Below are positions 1-12,603 of a stretch of 64,000 nucleotides of DNA, piece after piece (positions within the stretch are counted from its first letter, which is position 1; each line of letters starts with the position of its first letter). The position numbers were made by a program, and so were the translations under genes. The stretch covers positions 4,579,369-4,643,368 of the forward strand of contig CM043807.1 in the NCBI GenBank assembly GCA_023974075.1, read 5' to 3'. Below the pieces are notes generated by a model. It was not told where the DNA came from and did no database searches. It saw nothing but the letters and a program-made list of their open reading frames with translations. Origin of the DNA: Chaenocephalus aceratus. Taxonomy: Eukaryota; Chordata; Actinopteri; Perciformes; Channichthyidae.

Positions 1-3000
1 AACCACAACATCTTTAGGTAAACTAAATAACATATTTCAATAGCTCTGATTTTCTGACAAGCATCTGTATTTATTTTTAAATGAAATCCCTGAGATCCCA
101 TTAAAAATCTAAAAATATGATTTGAACTGCTAATGTTTCTGGTAAAAACAACCAAAATCACAATACTAACAAAGTGAATGGCTTCCTGGTGATACTGCTT
201 TTACCCGTCAGTGCTTAGATATTATCCTACTAAAAAAAAATGAATACAGAATTCCAACAAACTGTCAACAAATGTCTTTCTATTACAAATGTAGATGAAA
301 TGTATATCCCCATAATGACCTAAACAATAAAGTCTATGGCTCTTACTTCTTTACCAGACTAGTTACATGATGTTGTCCAAATTACATTGTATCTCATTAC
401 ATTACTATGTTTTAGCTTAACTGTAAATATGTTCTTTCTACATTTCAAACCTCAGTTTCTTTAATACCTGTTGATTGAAACATTAGTTGAAACATTACTC
501 ACAGGTCAGGTTCTTCAGTATTCCATTCTGGACTTACATCTCTCACAGCAGCCCCTTGGCCACTGATTCTTTATCTGAGTTACCTGCTATAACTCAATCA
601 ATATTAGAGACATGTCAACATTCATCAAACAGTGTGTTATCCCCAAATATGGAGCAGGTCAATTCTAAAACTGTCAATCAATGGTCAGATTGAACAATGG
701 AGTTGGGCCAGCCGGTTCCTTTCAGTCCCTAAATGAAAAATGTACATTGTAAAGTTTACACTCCCCCCTTTTTTACACATTTTCTCATGTGTAAACAAAA
801 ACCTGTATGGGAATAAAACCTTCAGGTCATAATGGATTATAAGACAATACCAAACATTTTTCCCAAATGTACATCCATTATTTCCACAGTAAACACTTGA
901 GAGGGTTTCTCTCCATCATTCAGTCCTAAAAGAAACAGAATCTTCAAATGTCATAGTTTGAGTTTCACATTCTGCAAACAGCCACCTCCTGTGGGAGTGA
1001 AACATCATGTGTTAGTCCAAAACATGCTTGATTAGTCATCGTTTTAAATCATGCAGTTGCACTGATCAGGTGCAGACATACACACACTCACACTCACACT
1101 CACACTCACACTGTCAGGTTGTAAAGTCAGGTTTGGTCAGGTTCACCTCAGAGTCAGTCATTGAGAGTGCCTTCCCAAGTTACCCTGTCGGTCAGTTGGT
1201 CTCAGTCTTTTTGGCCATGTGTCGTGCTCTGCAGAGACTCCGTCTTCCAGCACAGGCCAGCATCCTTCGTCTATAAAAATCTGTATATATGGAGCGCCAT
1301 CATTTATTAATTCACAATTACAACTATAATGTTCAAGATATCTCCAACCCCTCCTTGCTGTTTCCCACATTCCCTGAAAAGTGTCTAGCCAAAAAATGTC
1401 ACTTCCTTATTGTACTATTACTATTACTGCAATTCATTTACACCTAATTAGTATTAAAATGACTAATAGATCTATTTCAGAAACATGTGTACATCACTAT
1501 CTTGTGTCAAAACATTACTAGGATCTGTAAAGATCTGCTATGTATTCCATAACTCATTCTATCAATTTATCTTCAATTCTGGTGCACTTAAAGAACAATG
1601 TTACCCTCTTTAACAGTGCGTGGAACTCTGGGTGTCTGAACATGAAACCAGTACCTCAAATTGAAATACTATATTTTGTTTAGAACCAGCTTTCCCTTCA
1701 ACATGACCTATATAAATAAATATTTATCTGATCTCATAGAGCTGTTACTAAAACTCTCCCTTTGAACTGATCAATACTGTAACAAATTAAAACACTACCA
1801 AATTCACACACGAATAAAAAGTCCAGTGCACACTTCCTTCACGCCCCCCCTTTTCCTATCAGTGTGTTTTAGACTGATTTTCCACTTCACTTTAATAGCT
1901 CTCCTCTTTTCCGCTATTTTTATTTACCAATTGACTAATTTATGGTCAATACATCGTCTTATCTTCACTTATTTATATTTATCCTTTGTTCATGATAACA
2001 ATGGTATAACAACCACACGTCTTCAATTCTGGTCCACCTAAAAATCAATGTTAAACTCTTTAGCAGTGTGTGGAACCCTGGATGTCCGAACAAATTACTC
2101 CCTCCTTTATCAAGGATTTAAAAACATAAGTCATTTCATATTTCCATGGTAATAACTATGCTACAATGGTGAGATCAATTATTTAGATTGGAATACTATA
2201 TCTGGCTTGGCACCAGCTCTCCCTTTAACATTATCCATACAGATAAAGATTTGTCTTATAGAGTGGTTCCTAAAACTATCCCACTACTTTATTCACACGT
2301 GAATAAAAAATGTCAAAGAATATTTTGTTAACATGATGAAAAGATTGAAGAATATGGTTGTACTCTGTCCCCCTTTAACCCTCAGTGTGTTCTCATTTTA
2401 CTCTAATAGTTTACTGCTATTTTTAATTTAATAAATCTTTCTGTCTTTACGTATTTATGTTTTAAATGTGCGTTTTGTGAATAAGTGTGTTTATGTGTAA
2501 ACTCACTCATTCCTGTTCCCCTTTTCTCCTCCTCTGGTTTTCTCAAGCCGTGACCCCGGCCTCCTCACTTCTAATCGACCATGCCAACTCCTCTGATTCT
2601 GTGTTCTCTTCAGTCCATCAGCTGTAACTTCATCCGCTGTAACTCTTTTAGGCAGCCATTGGCCCAGTTACATCTGCATCCCCCATCATGCCAATGTTCC
2701 TGCACTGCTTTGCATTTCATCTCCTCCTTTACAGTCTCCCTGCTGTTTCTTTGGAGGGCGGATTCTGCTCTCATGTCCCACACTTTGCTATTGTGCCAAA
2801 TGTCGTGGCTCAGCTTGGAACTTCATGGTCCCGTCTGAGGGACTGATGAGCGTAGATCTCTGCTCGTCAGCATGCTGTTTGGTTCTGGATGCCACAGGTG
2901 GAGATAGTTCTGGCTGCAGTCTTGTTGTTGTTGTTTCAGCTCTGGTTCTCTGTCTGTTCGATGGAGAAGGAGGAGTCTCCTGTTGGGTTAGGTCTTTTGT

Positions 3001-4675
3001 CTGCTTGGAGGGTCGGGATCGTAGCCTTTTCTAACTCAGAGGGGGAGTCCAGGTCTCGGGACGCATTACCTATAAAAAATCTAGCACATTGAGGTTAAAT
3101 AAATCCAACCCTTTCCACTCTGGCTCTTTGTAATCATACTATCTGTCTTAATTGTTAAATGCCATCTAAACAACCTAATTGATGTCTCCAAATGATATTA
3201 CAAAAACTCACTCTAAAAATTGTTTCATCCATTGCTACATATTTACCCAACATAACTCTTCCAGGAAACCATTTTCTCCTATACATTGAAAAACTTACAT
3301 GTTTCCAGCATCCCATATTCCACACACTACGAAAGAACATCCACATATTTTCTCCAATATTCTAAGCTAGTTTCTATAGCAAGATTATCATGTGTGACAT
3401 AATAATCAGATGTCTTGTTTGCTAACCAAGAATATTAAACTTTAAAATCTCTTTTGGCCAGTTGAAGTCCTGCTTACTTCATCTTTAAACTCTTCTTTAA
3501 TTTAAAACCAAAAAAGGTCTTCCTTCTCCACCATGATCCTATCTCTATATCAAAGTCCAGACAAACTGATGATTTATCTTTAGAACCCATGAGGAATGAC
3601 TCATAAAACACTATTCTCCCTTACTTCAGTTCTAAATCAAATGAGCCAGACAGGAAACCCCCTTTAACCACTTGCTTATTCTATCATCTAAGTTGTGTTA
3701 CAAGCAGGTTAGATCTGTAATGAATTAAAATCAATATTTAAAGTTAAATATATTGTTAAGCAAATTACTGTTTTATTGTGAAGGCCTCTCTGGCGAACAG
3801 CGGCCTTTGGCTTTTATTTTGAAAGGCCGTTCCGGAACAGTGAGTTTGATTTCTAGAAACACGGCAACTTGACAATCGTTCTAATGCATTAACTATAGTC
3901 GTGAAAGAGACAAGGAGGGGGAAGGCGTGTGGAAGCAAGCAATGAACTGAAAATGCCACCAATCCTGTTTTAACGTGATGGCGCACATTGAAAACCTAAG
4001 CGGGCATAAGCACCCCTGTCATAACTGACAAGCGTTCAAAAACCTTTCTGCTTATCCCTTAGGCTACTACTTTTTGTTTTATTCATAACCTAAAAATACA
4101 ATTGTGATGAATAGCTTGCTCTTGTACCATTACATTTACCAACATAAAACAAGGTCTTTACTAATCAACAATGACAACCTACAGACAGCTTATTTATTTA
4201 AATATACAAGCCTTTTCTTTCGCTCCCTGTTTGATTCCATTTAAAATCAATCTATGTTCCCTTTTGACTTCGCTTTTATTTATCTGACTTAATCAACGTG
4301 CTTCCCCCCCTTTCAGCCACTAGATGGCAGCAGCAGAGCACAAATGAGCTTCACTCTTCTGAGCGAATGTCTGATTACCACAGACAATCGCTCACATAGG
4401 TTATTCAGGTAAAAATCACACAGATTTATTCCCCGTACAGTTTGTCCAGCTTGATAACGTACATCATATGTCGTCACGCAGGACTCTCTGCCTACCTTGC
4501 GATCAACGTTATGTTTACGTCAGCCTTTCAAATTAATTTTTACAGACAAGGGAAACGAGAGCCGGTCTCGTCACAATGTAGGTGACGTTAGTGCTCTCTC
4601 CCAAGGATTTAACATATAACAATCCGCTGACACTTTCGCTTATTTGGCCTTAGACTGTTATTTACCCCCAGTTTT
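1..4675. other. Gene-free AT-rich stretch
   Basis: Only short open frames without codon bias or recognisable domains. A short (CACACT)n microsatellite sits at about 1080-1113. 1540-1860 and 2030-2310 resemble each other loosely (both carry a 'gtgtggaac-ctggatgtc' type stretch), suggesting an old internal duplication. The CTCF-core match lies near the right end. Nothing else recognised. Confidence 0.5.
4317..4330 (+). promoter_or_regulatory. Perfect CTCF core motif (+ strand)
   Basis: CCACTAGATGGCAG matches the vertebrate CTCF core consensus CCASYAGRKGGCRS at all 14 positions. No repeat assignment covers it. Binding is inferred from the motif only. Confidence 0.55.
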
Positions 4676-4951
4676 AAACGGCGGCTCGATCTGAAAATAT
4701 CGAGCTTCCAGGTTCCGTCGTGCAGGAATTTCACCTCACAGCCCACGAACTGCACCGTCTCCACGCCACTTCAGGACTAAACTACCTGAGATCCACGCTA
4801 ACTGCTTTATTTTAAACGGCGGCTCGATCTGAAAATATCGAGCTTCCAGGTTCCGTCGTGCAGGAATTTCACCTCACAGCCCACGAACTGCACCGTCTCC
4901 ACGCCACTTCAGGACTAAACTACCTGAGATCCACGCTAACTGCTTCATATC
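4676..4951. repeat. 138-bp tandem duplication, two copies
   Basis: Two adjacent copies starting at 4676 and 4814, each beginning AAACGGCGGCTCGATCTG and ending near CTAACTGCTT. They are almost identical through 134 bases, so the duplication is recent. The sequence is GC-richer than its surroundings and has no evident coding content. Confidence 0.9.
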
Positions 4952-7636
4952 TCGTCACGCAGGACTCTCTGTACCTTGCGATCAACGTTCACGTGTTTTA
5001 TATAACTTTCCTAACATGGTAAAATATGCATCGTATATTCCATTTAAACTTCAAAAACACTCTGAAACGCCTACAGACAATCCTACAGTTGTGTTACCTT
5101 ATATGTAGTGGCAGGGCCCTGCCTATTGTCTGAGGTGTCTCAAAGTGTTTGTTCTCGACCCAGTCTGGTCCTCTGAATCCTTCCACAGCTCATGTTTATT
5201 CGGCACGTCGAGATCACCATTTGTTAGGAGATATAAATGATAACTAGGCCGCATTTCCAAATCTCCCCGCGTCCCTAAAACAAGCTGTTATCTTACATGA
5301 AGGAAATCCAGAGCATACACTTAACCGTTAAACAATAATCCACTTTAATGGTAATAAAACAATGCAATACAATCAAATACAGTACAAAATAAATACAGAT
5401 CTGTGGGATGCCACATTTACCTGATACTCACGTGAGCCAGCGAGAGGAGAGAGAGAGAGGGCACACAGCGGGGTTCCTGTCTAAATACTTCGCTGACCAG
5501 AGGAGGAGTTATCTGCGCCTCCCTTCCAGACCAGTGATTGGCTGCCCAAATTATTATCAACACCTCACATCTTAAATTCCCCAATCCCAGCGGCTCAGCT
5601 TCATTATCACAGGGATGACTGTATGTTAACTCCTGACCTTCCCCCTCTTCCTTTGTCCTCAAAAAACCAAATGTTCACAGGCCCCAAAAACAGTTCACAG
5701 TTTTCTACCCAAATCATTTTCCCTTTTTAAGCATCTTGATAGTTTACTAACATGAATACATACAAATATTTCCTCACAGCCTCTATATTCAGTTGTCAAG
5801 TTGGACAATTAGTCGATTAGTTTTCTTCAGGTGGTTGACATACTGAGGCTGGCCTTAAAATATTCTTTGTTTGCTGTAACCCTAAACTGACAAAATTACA
5901 TGGTAGTAGATACAGTAGGTACATTATTTTATTTTTTCCGAAAATGGTAAGTCTGCATGAAAAACAGAAACATATTTAAATGTTGCATACTCAAAATATG
6001 TTATTTGCCACACATTTTGGGTAGGTAGTGTTGGAGCAAACTCATTTTTTTTAAGGCCAGTCTGACAAACCACAGCTCCAGTGTCCTTCACGGGAACGCT
6101 ACATTATTGATGTCATTTTTGGAGAAAATCTCCAGACTTACCATTTGTTGATACTGGATTTGCATGCTTGCAACATTTACAATGTGCCTCTGGCATGTAT
6201 GGCACTAACAGTGCTGGGTCAGTTTCAAATTCGATTGCATCATCCAATGAATTGGTCACAGCTTGGCCAGGGCTTGACTCTGTAGTAGTCGGTGCATTGA
6301 CACTGTTAGGTGTGAGCAGGGTTTCTAACAGCTGAAATGAAAAATATAAAACCTTGTAGGGATGTTGTATCCAAAATGTCTCTAATTTGTACAAGAACAT
6401 ACATGAATGCCAGAATGGGCCAGCGCTCATTTTCCCACACGACTGAACAGGCTGACATGCCACACAAAAAATGATGCCGCGCCCGCGACCCACCGGAGAA
6501 AATCTCTCACACACACGTGCGAGCATTGTGCCTGCCCTGTCAACTGAGCGGTCCTAGTGCCCTTCGCATACAGCACACAAACACACAGGCACGCAGCCAG
6601 ACACACTGCATTGCGCGCAAACAGAAACATATTTTCTCCGGGACAAACAAAGTCCCGTACGGGACACGCCCCTTTTGGCTCAAATACGGGACGTCCCGGC
6701 TAATACGGGACGGTTGGCAACCCTAATCACCACAATGAAACACGTCCAGAAGAATGTCCTGCAAAGCTGCCTGCCTGCCTGCCTTCCTTTGATTCTCTCT
6801 GAACTGCCTGATCTTTTTAATGTTTAATGTTAACCATTTGTGGAGATAGCATGAAGTAGAACAGATCGCTGGTGCTAATGTAGCGTTAGCATTTCTCCCC
6901 CGGGCTTAAATGGTGTATTATAGAATGATCACACCGGTGTGACAGTACTTTTCAAAGGGTTCTCGAAATATGACTACTACTGTACTCTTACTGTTTAACA
7001 TGTTGGGTTACTTGATATTACTTCATGTTAAGGCTAATAAAAATGGCAAGGCTAAGACTGTAATGCTAACTAACGTGCGTGCTACTAGCTAGGTAGCTAA
7101 CTTGATCCAGCAAGCCACACCTGGTCCTTTCATCAGACGGGAAGCGAAAGAACGAGCAAGACCCATTGCTGGTATGATAACAACCTGGTACTAAGCACAC
7201 AGGCATCTTGTTAAAGTTATCTTATCTTAGCTATCTCTTATATTTAGCGGAGGAAAACAATTGTGACACCAGTTATGACATCACTTACGCGACTCTGGGA
7301 TTTGTAGTCTTTCTAGTTGCGTATTTTTCATAGTCTTATATTTCAACAGTTTTACGACAAACTGACTTGGAAATTGTTTTTTAAGATTGACAAACATCAT
7401 ATGTGTAATTCGTGGCACAATTTACACGGGATCGAAAGATACGTTTTCTCTCTCCATTTACTTCAATACATAATTTTTCAGAAATAAGGTCCCATGGACC
7501 GGAAGTAGATGGGCTTGACTTCGCCACTCTATAGGACATTTGACGTCTAGACGGCTGCCCGATTTGCATCGTGCATGCGCGAGTCATAAACGTCTCAAAT
7601 ATCTATATAAAGATATTTTGTTATTTTAATTTAATT
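4952..7636. other. Gene-free stretch with one transposon-end-like segment
   Basis: No coding sequence recognised. About 6640-6725 has alternating TACGGGAC/GTCCCG blocks ending in GGTTGGCAACCCTA, which resembles the terminal repeat of a hAT-type element (TAGGGTTGCCAACC at the outside), but I found no matching left end. 7020-7120 is rich in GCTAACT/AGCTAGGTAGC words. The remainder is unassigned. Confidence 0.4.
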
Positions 7637-8565
7637 TGAAATAAAATCAATCAATCAATGTTTATTTATACAGCCCAATATCACAAATGTTACATTTGTC
7701 TCAGTGGACTTCACAGTTTGTACAGAATATCAGTATGACAATACAACACCCTCTGTCCTTAGACCCTCACATCGTACAAGGAAAAACTTCCGGAGAAAAC
7801 CCACAGTTTAAAGGGAAAATGGGAGAAACCTCAGGGAGAGCAGCAGAGGAGGGATCCCTCTCCCAGGACGGACAGACGTGCAATAGATGCCGTGTGTAAA
7901 TTGAAAAGATAATACATTTGCAACATAGGTAGTCCAAATGTTTGGAAATGCATGTGTGTATAATAGGAAGATGAATCCACGAGGATATCCATCCAGGACC
8001 TATGATCCAGGACCACAGCCACGACTCAAGATCCAGGGCTCGCGATCCAGGACACAGGACCGCAGCAACAGGATCATCCATGACTCCGGATCCCGGCGTA
8101 TATAGACACCAAAAAGAAAGAAATGTGGGGAAGCTGGGTTAATCGGAACATGAGAGTACACGGGTATAGACAGAGAGAAGGAAGAAGTAAGATGTCCCCC
8201 GACAAACTAAGCCTATATCAGCAAAACTAGGGGCTGAATCTAATCAGCCCTAACTATAAGTTTTATCAAAAAGGAAGGTCTTAAGTGCACTCTTAAAAAC
8301 GGATAGGGTGTCTGCCGCCCGAACACAAACTGGAAGCTGATTCCACAAATGTGGAGCTTGATAAGAAAAGGCTCTGGCTCCCATTGTACTTTTAGAGACT
8401 CTAGGAACAACCAACAACCCTGCATTCTTGGAACGCAATGCCCTAGTAGGACAGTAGGGTATAATGAGTTCTTTAAGGTAAGATGGCGCCTGCCCATTAA
8501 GGGCTTTGTAGGCGAGAAGAAGAATTTTAAATTCTATCCTGTCTTCTATAGGGAGCCAGTGTAAG
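7637..8565 (-). mobile_element. 5'-truncated LINE, 3' end of ORF2 plus 3' UTR
   Basis: On the minus strand the right part (about 8240-8560) reads as the last part of a LINE reverse-transcriptase protein of the type common in fish: LHWLPIEDRIEFKILLLAYK, then KALNGQAPSYLKELIIPY, RALRSKNAGLLVVPR and PHLWNQLPVCVRAADTLSVF, with a stop after DKTYS. Downstream is a long untranslated tail with GATCCAGGA-type minisatellite words (about 7985-8065). It ends at an (ATTG)n-like microsatellite tail at 7637-7660. Truncation at the 5' side is typical of LINE insertion. The family is not assigned; L2/Rex-like is an inference. Confidence 0.75.
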
Positions 8566-8812
8566 GCAGCCAGAACAGGAGTACATTTTGGTCAGATACC
8601 TGATCGAGCACTGTAAAAGGGCCAGAAAATGTTGCCTGAAACGGCGAATTAACCATTGGCGACAAAGCCAGGACCTGATCACCAGGACTAAACGAGCGCT
8701 GCTCGGTTTTTCGGTCATACAGACGCTTCATCTTTCCCTGGGCAGACGACAACTTCTCCCTGGCCATCTCCCCAGCTGAATACAACCGATGCCGGAACCC
8801 GTTTACATATCA
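8566..8812 (-). mobile_element. Ty3/Gypsy integrase C-terminal fragment
   Basis: On the minus strand about 80 codons (8546-8785) read as the end of a Gypsy-type integrase: AREKLSSAQGKMKRLYDRK followed by the PGDQVLAL chromodomain-like fold region and FQATFSGPFTVLDQVSDQN. The fragment lacks the catalytic core and LTRs. It lies between two near-identical LINE fragments, so it marks a rearrangement junction and not a complete insertion. Confidence 0.75.
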
Positions 8813-9012
8813 CGCCCGAACACAAACTGGAAGCTGATTCCACAAATGTGGAGCTTGATAAGAAAAGGCTCGGGCTCCCATTGTACTTTTAGAGACTCTA
8901 GGAACAACCAACAACCCTGCATTCTTGGAACGCAATGCCCTAGTAGGACAGTAGGGTATAATGAGTTCTTTAAGGTAAGATGGCGCCTGCCCATTAAGGG
9001 CTTTGTAGCCCT
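8813..9012 (-). mobile_element. Second copy of the LINE ORF2 fragment
   Basis: Repeats 8315-8514 almost base for base (single differences such as GGCTCGGGCTCC for GGCTCTGGCTCC). On the minus strand it again encodes KALNGQAPSYLKELIIPY to PHLWNQLPVCVRA. It is in direct orientation to the first copy, with the Gypsy fragment between them. Confidence 0.85.
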
Positions 9013-9289
9013 TAAAATTACCCAATAAAAAGAGTTGTTAAATAATAGTGAAGTGACGTTGTAATAACAATAACTTATCTCTCTCGTTCAGATTAATATC
9101 GTCGTTTTTTTTAGTGTTCTTTTTCTGCTTTGCCAAACGCCACTGTTTCAAGTGTCCTATTAGAGTTGCCGTATGTAGTTGTCAAATATGGCGGACCATC
9201 TCGCACATGCGCACTGCAGATAGGGCAGGGCGGCAGATCAGGTAGTGACAGTCACTTTATTAATCTTTTTCTCGTTCTTTTTTTTCTCA

Positions 9290-9754
9290 CGCTGCGCCTC
9301 CCCTGAAGCTCTCTGGTGCCCCCCAGCAGCTGCTGGGAGTCCCAGCAGCTTCTACTGAAGCCTTCCGAGTAAATCGCCAGAACGCCGACACCTCCTCATC
9401 TCCACCGCTCCCATGTTTTATTTTGAGTTGCCATAAGTTAGTCTCTCTGCGTTTCTGCGCTGGGCTAATGCTAATGCTAATAATGCTAATTCGAGGATAA
9501 TAAAATAGCGGCTTCACAAAACTTTTTGGGAGTTTTACGGGGCGTGGTTTGCAATCCGCCCAGCCAATCAGAAATATAGCTCTTTTCTCATAAAAGAGCC
9601 GCTCGAAAGTCCCTGCTTTCTAGCAGGGACTTTCGAGGGGGTAAAAAGGTTCGCATGAACTAATTTTAGTACCGGCTCTTTTTGGTGTGACCGCGATCAT
9701 GAACTAAGTTCGCATGAACCTTTGTGGGAAAAGTACCGCAGTGTGAATGCGCCT
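9290..9754. mobile_element. Left-truncated copy of the AGGCGCATT MITE
   Basis: Matches the internal and right part of the complete MITE at 16714-17387, including TCTACTGAAGCCTTCCGAGT, the (GCTAAT)n stretch and the hairpin AAAGTCCCTGC...GCAGGGACTTT. It ends in the same right terminal repeat (TTGTGGGAAAAGTACCGCAG to GCGCCT at 9754). The left terminus is missing. Confidence 0.85.
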
Positions 9755-10405
9755 AATATGACTGCTTCAGCTCTGGACCACTGTTTACGTCAACAGTTGA
9801 GTGGTGCTCTTCACCACGCTCAGAGGCTGCGATTGTTCAGCGATTCTTGTTTTGGTCAGAACAAAAATATTAACCTGCTGTCCATGCTGTTTTCCTTTAT
9901 GAAGGAGGCCTTTCCAAGAATCAGTGCTGAGTATGTGTTTCCTATAAGGGGGCACAGTTTTCTGTCCGTGGATCGTGTGTTTGGGAGGATTGAGCAACAG
10001 GTTCGAAAGAAGGACACAATTCTTATACCAGAGGAATACTACCAGATTTTGCGCAGTCATGGCAATGTACACGTCTATGGGCAAGACTGGGAGGCTTTTG
10101 ATTTCAAGACAGAAACACAGGCTTTTGTTAAGTCACAGAAGTCATTTAGGCTAAGTGAAGCAAGAATGCTGGAATTCAGGAAAGAGAAACCAGGATTCAA
10201 GGCTGTGTATAGCGGTGAATACTGCTCCCACTCAGTGTTGAAGAGAGGAAAGAAGTGGGCAAACTTCAAGCCAAGTCAGCTTCCCAAAAAAAGCACAGTG
10301 AACGAAGCAAAAAGGAAGGATGTCCTGAACTTGCTCTCTGAAATTGGTGTGAGTGACAATGTGCGTGCCTTCTATGATGATGCACTCTCAGTCACAGATG
10401 AATGA
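9755..10405 (+). pseudogene. Orphan C-terminal fragment of a DDE-like transposase
   Basis: An open frame of 227 codons runs 9722-10405, but its first dozen codons are MITE terminal sequence; the protein-like part begins at about 9755. It contains LFSDSCFGQNKNINLLSML (acidic residue at codon 41, GQN at 45-47) and IRGHSFLSVDRVFGRIEQ (GHS at 77-79, D84, E91). These resemble the core of transposon proteins often labelled DUF7869. The tail is basic (KRGKKWANFKPSQLPKKSTV) and ends in an acidic stretch. The N-terminal half is absent: the MITE abuts it, and sequence left of the MITE is not coding-like. A domesticated gene is possible but not indicated, since there is no start or upstream exon. Confidence 0.6.
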
Positions 10406-10489
10406 GGTTGACAGTGACAGTCATGAAGAGTAGCTGCCCATTGTGCCAGCCTTTTGAGAGTGACCATTCCACTCTTAATGAATGGTAAG

Positions 10490-10645
10490 TTATTGAATGT
10501 TTTACACAGAAATATAGTTATATTAATTAAATGGATTTATAGTATGCACAAGACTTGTGCAAATCAGTTTTCAATCTTCTTTACAGTTCTTTACACAGAT
10601 ATAGTTATATGAATGCAATGGATTTATAGTATGCACAAGACAATC
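10490..10645. repeat. Short direct duplication
   Basis: Two related segments of about 55 bases (about 10500-10555 and 10585-10641) share ATATAGTTATAT and ATGGATTTATAGTATGCACA. They lie directly downstream of the transposase-like ORF and may be part of its 3' region. Confidence 0.7.
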
Positions 10646-12135
10646 GTACAACGTACAGCACTAATATGAATGTAACATGGCAAAGATGAATGTGACTTTG
10701 GAATTTCTGTGGTCTAATGTGATATTGTTGTTCTTGTTCATGATACATGTTCCTCACATGTAATGTTTTATTGTTGTAATGAATGTGTAGCATTAACAAG
10801 ATGACCTGTTAAATACATTTTGGGAGCGATGATTGATGTATTTTTGGCCAAGTGCCCATATATCAGTTTAGTATTGACCAAGTTCAGAGGTTTTCATATG
10901 TATCAACTTACTTGCTGTTATGTATTTTTGCACAGTTTCAATATGAAAAATAAAATGTATCTATTGCATTTTGGAGGGATAAAAACGTGTCATGGATTTA
11001 TTGCATTTTAGGGAAAAAATGATCAGTTTTTAAAATAAATCTTTGAAAATCAAATTCTGGATTTTAATTTGTAATGTTATTATAACCTCAAGATGCTATG
11101 TGAAAGTTTGAAACAGCAAATAGTGGTTTTCACTTGCCACTTTTCTTGGTAAAGAAAATACATTTTTACTCAAATTAATCAACATGGATTTATAGCGTTT
11201 TGGAACCAAACTCTTCATTTACACAGGTTCATTTTGTACATTTCTAAAAATAAAGTTTGATGGAAATACTTAGTAGCCTTTCTTCCCTGAATTATTTGCT
11301 CCTATAACATATCATTCATCAAATTAGTTTATTACAGGTAAAAATAACTAACTCTTCTATAACAACAGTTGTAGGTACAGTTCGGTTAGTTAGCGTATAA
11401 AATATACGGCTGTACCGACGCCGTTGTAAGACTGATGTTCCGCTCAGAGCGAGCCGAAAAAAGCACTGTTAGACATGGGCGGAGGCTCTCTGGTGGTTGA
11501 CTAATCAGAACAGAGTGGCCGAGCTGACCAAACGGAGCACACAGGGAGGGGGGGCAAGAGCTCCAACGAGCCGTTTAGGACAGAGAGTGAATACACATAC
11601 TTTACAGAGATGCTGTATGAGAAACCAATGTGAGTTTGGAAAATTGCACAGTATAAATCTATTTTAGTATACCTCAACAATGGAATTATGATCAGTGGAA
11701 ATGGCCATGACATGGGACCTTTAAGGGCGGTGCCGGCCGTCAACGGCCCGCTGACGACCGGCCGTTCTGTGATTCTCCAGAGCACACAGATGGCCAGTCC
11801 GCCCTTACCCTGTATTCCACCGGGCCGCCACGGCGCAGACGGACCGGTTGGAATACAGGGTCTACCGCATTTAGGAACCGTTAAGCAGAACCGAAATTGT
11901 ATATGTTGTATGGGTACCCGGCACCCGGCATTTTCTTATCGGTTCTCATCTGGAACCGAGTTTCGGTTCCCAACCCTACACTTTACAAATACTGTTACAT
12001 GTACAGTCCTGTATTAAAATGTTACTTAAGTAAAAGTAAGTATAATAAGCAAAATGTACCTAAAGTATTCAACTTAAAAGTACCGGCGCAAAACAAATCT
12101 AAAATACTTAAAAACTAAACTCTAATGAATGAATA
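10646..12135. other. Gene-free stretch with repeat fragments
   Basis: 11440-11730 is shared in inverted orientation with 38886-39060 in intron 3 of the transporter gene. 11730-11980 has GC-rich inverted words (GGTCCGTC/CCGGCCGTC, GGAACCG) that look like the ends of an unclassified DNA element. Nothing coding recognised. Confidence 0.45.
11440..11731 (-). repeat. Dispersed repeat ending in GGGACCTTTAA
   Basis: Ends with GGCCATGACATGGGACCTTT. The reverse complement of this segment (TTAAAGGTCCCATGTCATGG onward) reappears at 38889-39060. Both carry the ACTCTCTGTCCTAAACGGCT block. A family of dispersed elements with an AAAGGTCCCATGTCATGGCC end is common in fish; class not determined. Confidence 0.7.
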
Positions 12136-12143
12136 AGAAATTC

Positions 12144-12595
12144 GGTACCACTTTACAATAAGACTACCCTTATAAATGGTTTACGAATAGTTTGTAATTC
12201 ATTTATTAATTAGGTTGTGAACACTTTATAAATCATTAATAAGCTTTTATAAGACATGAGATAAACAGGGCAACTGTGACCGGTTGCTTGCCAAATAGTG
12301 AGCCCACATTTATCTGTACTGCTAAGTCTTATATTGGCTACTTGGCATACTTTGTCTTCTTCATCAGCCAGCATCCTTGGTATCTGTTCTTCACTGAGTT
12401 GATTCTCGCTCGGTAGCCAATATAAGGCTTAGTCATCTTGCCAAATAGTGAGCCTGTGTTGATGTATGAAAACTGTTAGAACTGGTTTATAAATGGTTCT
12501 TAATGATTAATAAAGTGTTTACAACCTAATCCATAACCTAATTATAAACCCTTTATGAATCCTTTATAAGGGTAGTCTTATTGTAAAGTGGAACC
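12144..12595. mobile_element. hAT-type MITE with 8-bp TSD
   Basis: 452 bp. Terminal inverted repeats GGTACCACTTTACAATAAGA at the left and its near-complement at the right (33 bases, one or two differences). Flanked on both sides by AGAAATTC (12136-12143 and 12596-12603). The 8-bp duplication indicates hAT mobilisation. Internally palindromic, noncoding. Confidence 0.93.
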
Positions 12596-12603
12596 AGAAA
12601 TTC

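Noticed and set aside
6113..6526. 137-codon minus-strand ORF
   Set aside because: No domain, no codon bias, overlaps transposon-end-like sequence; not supported as a gene.
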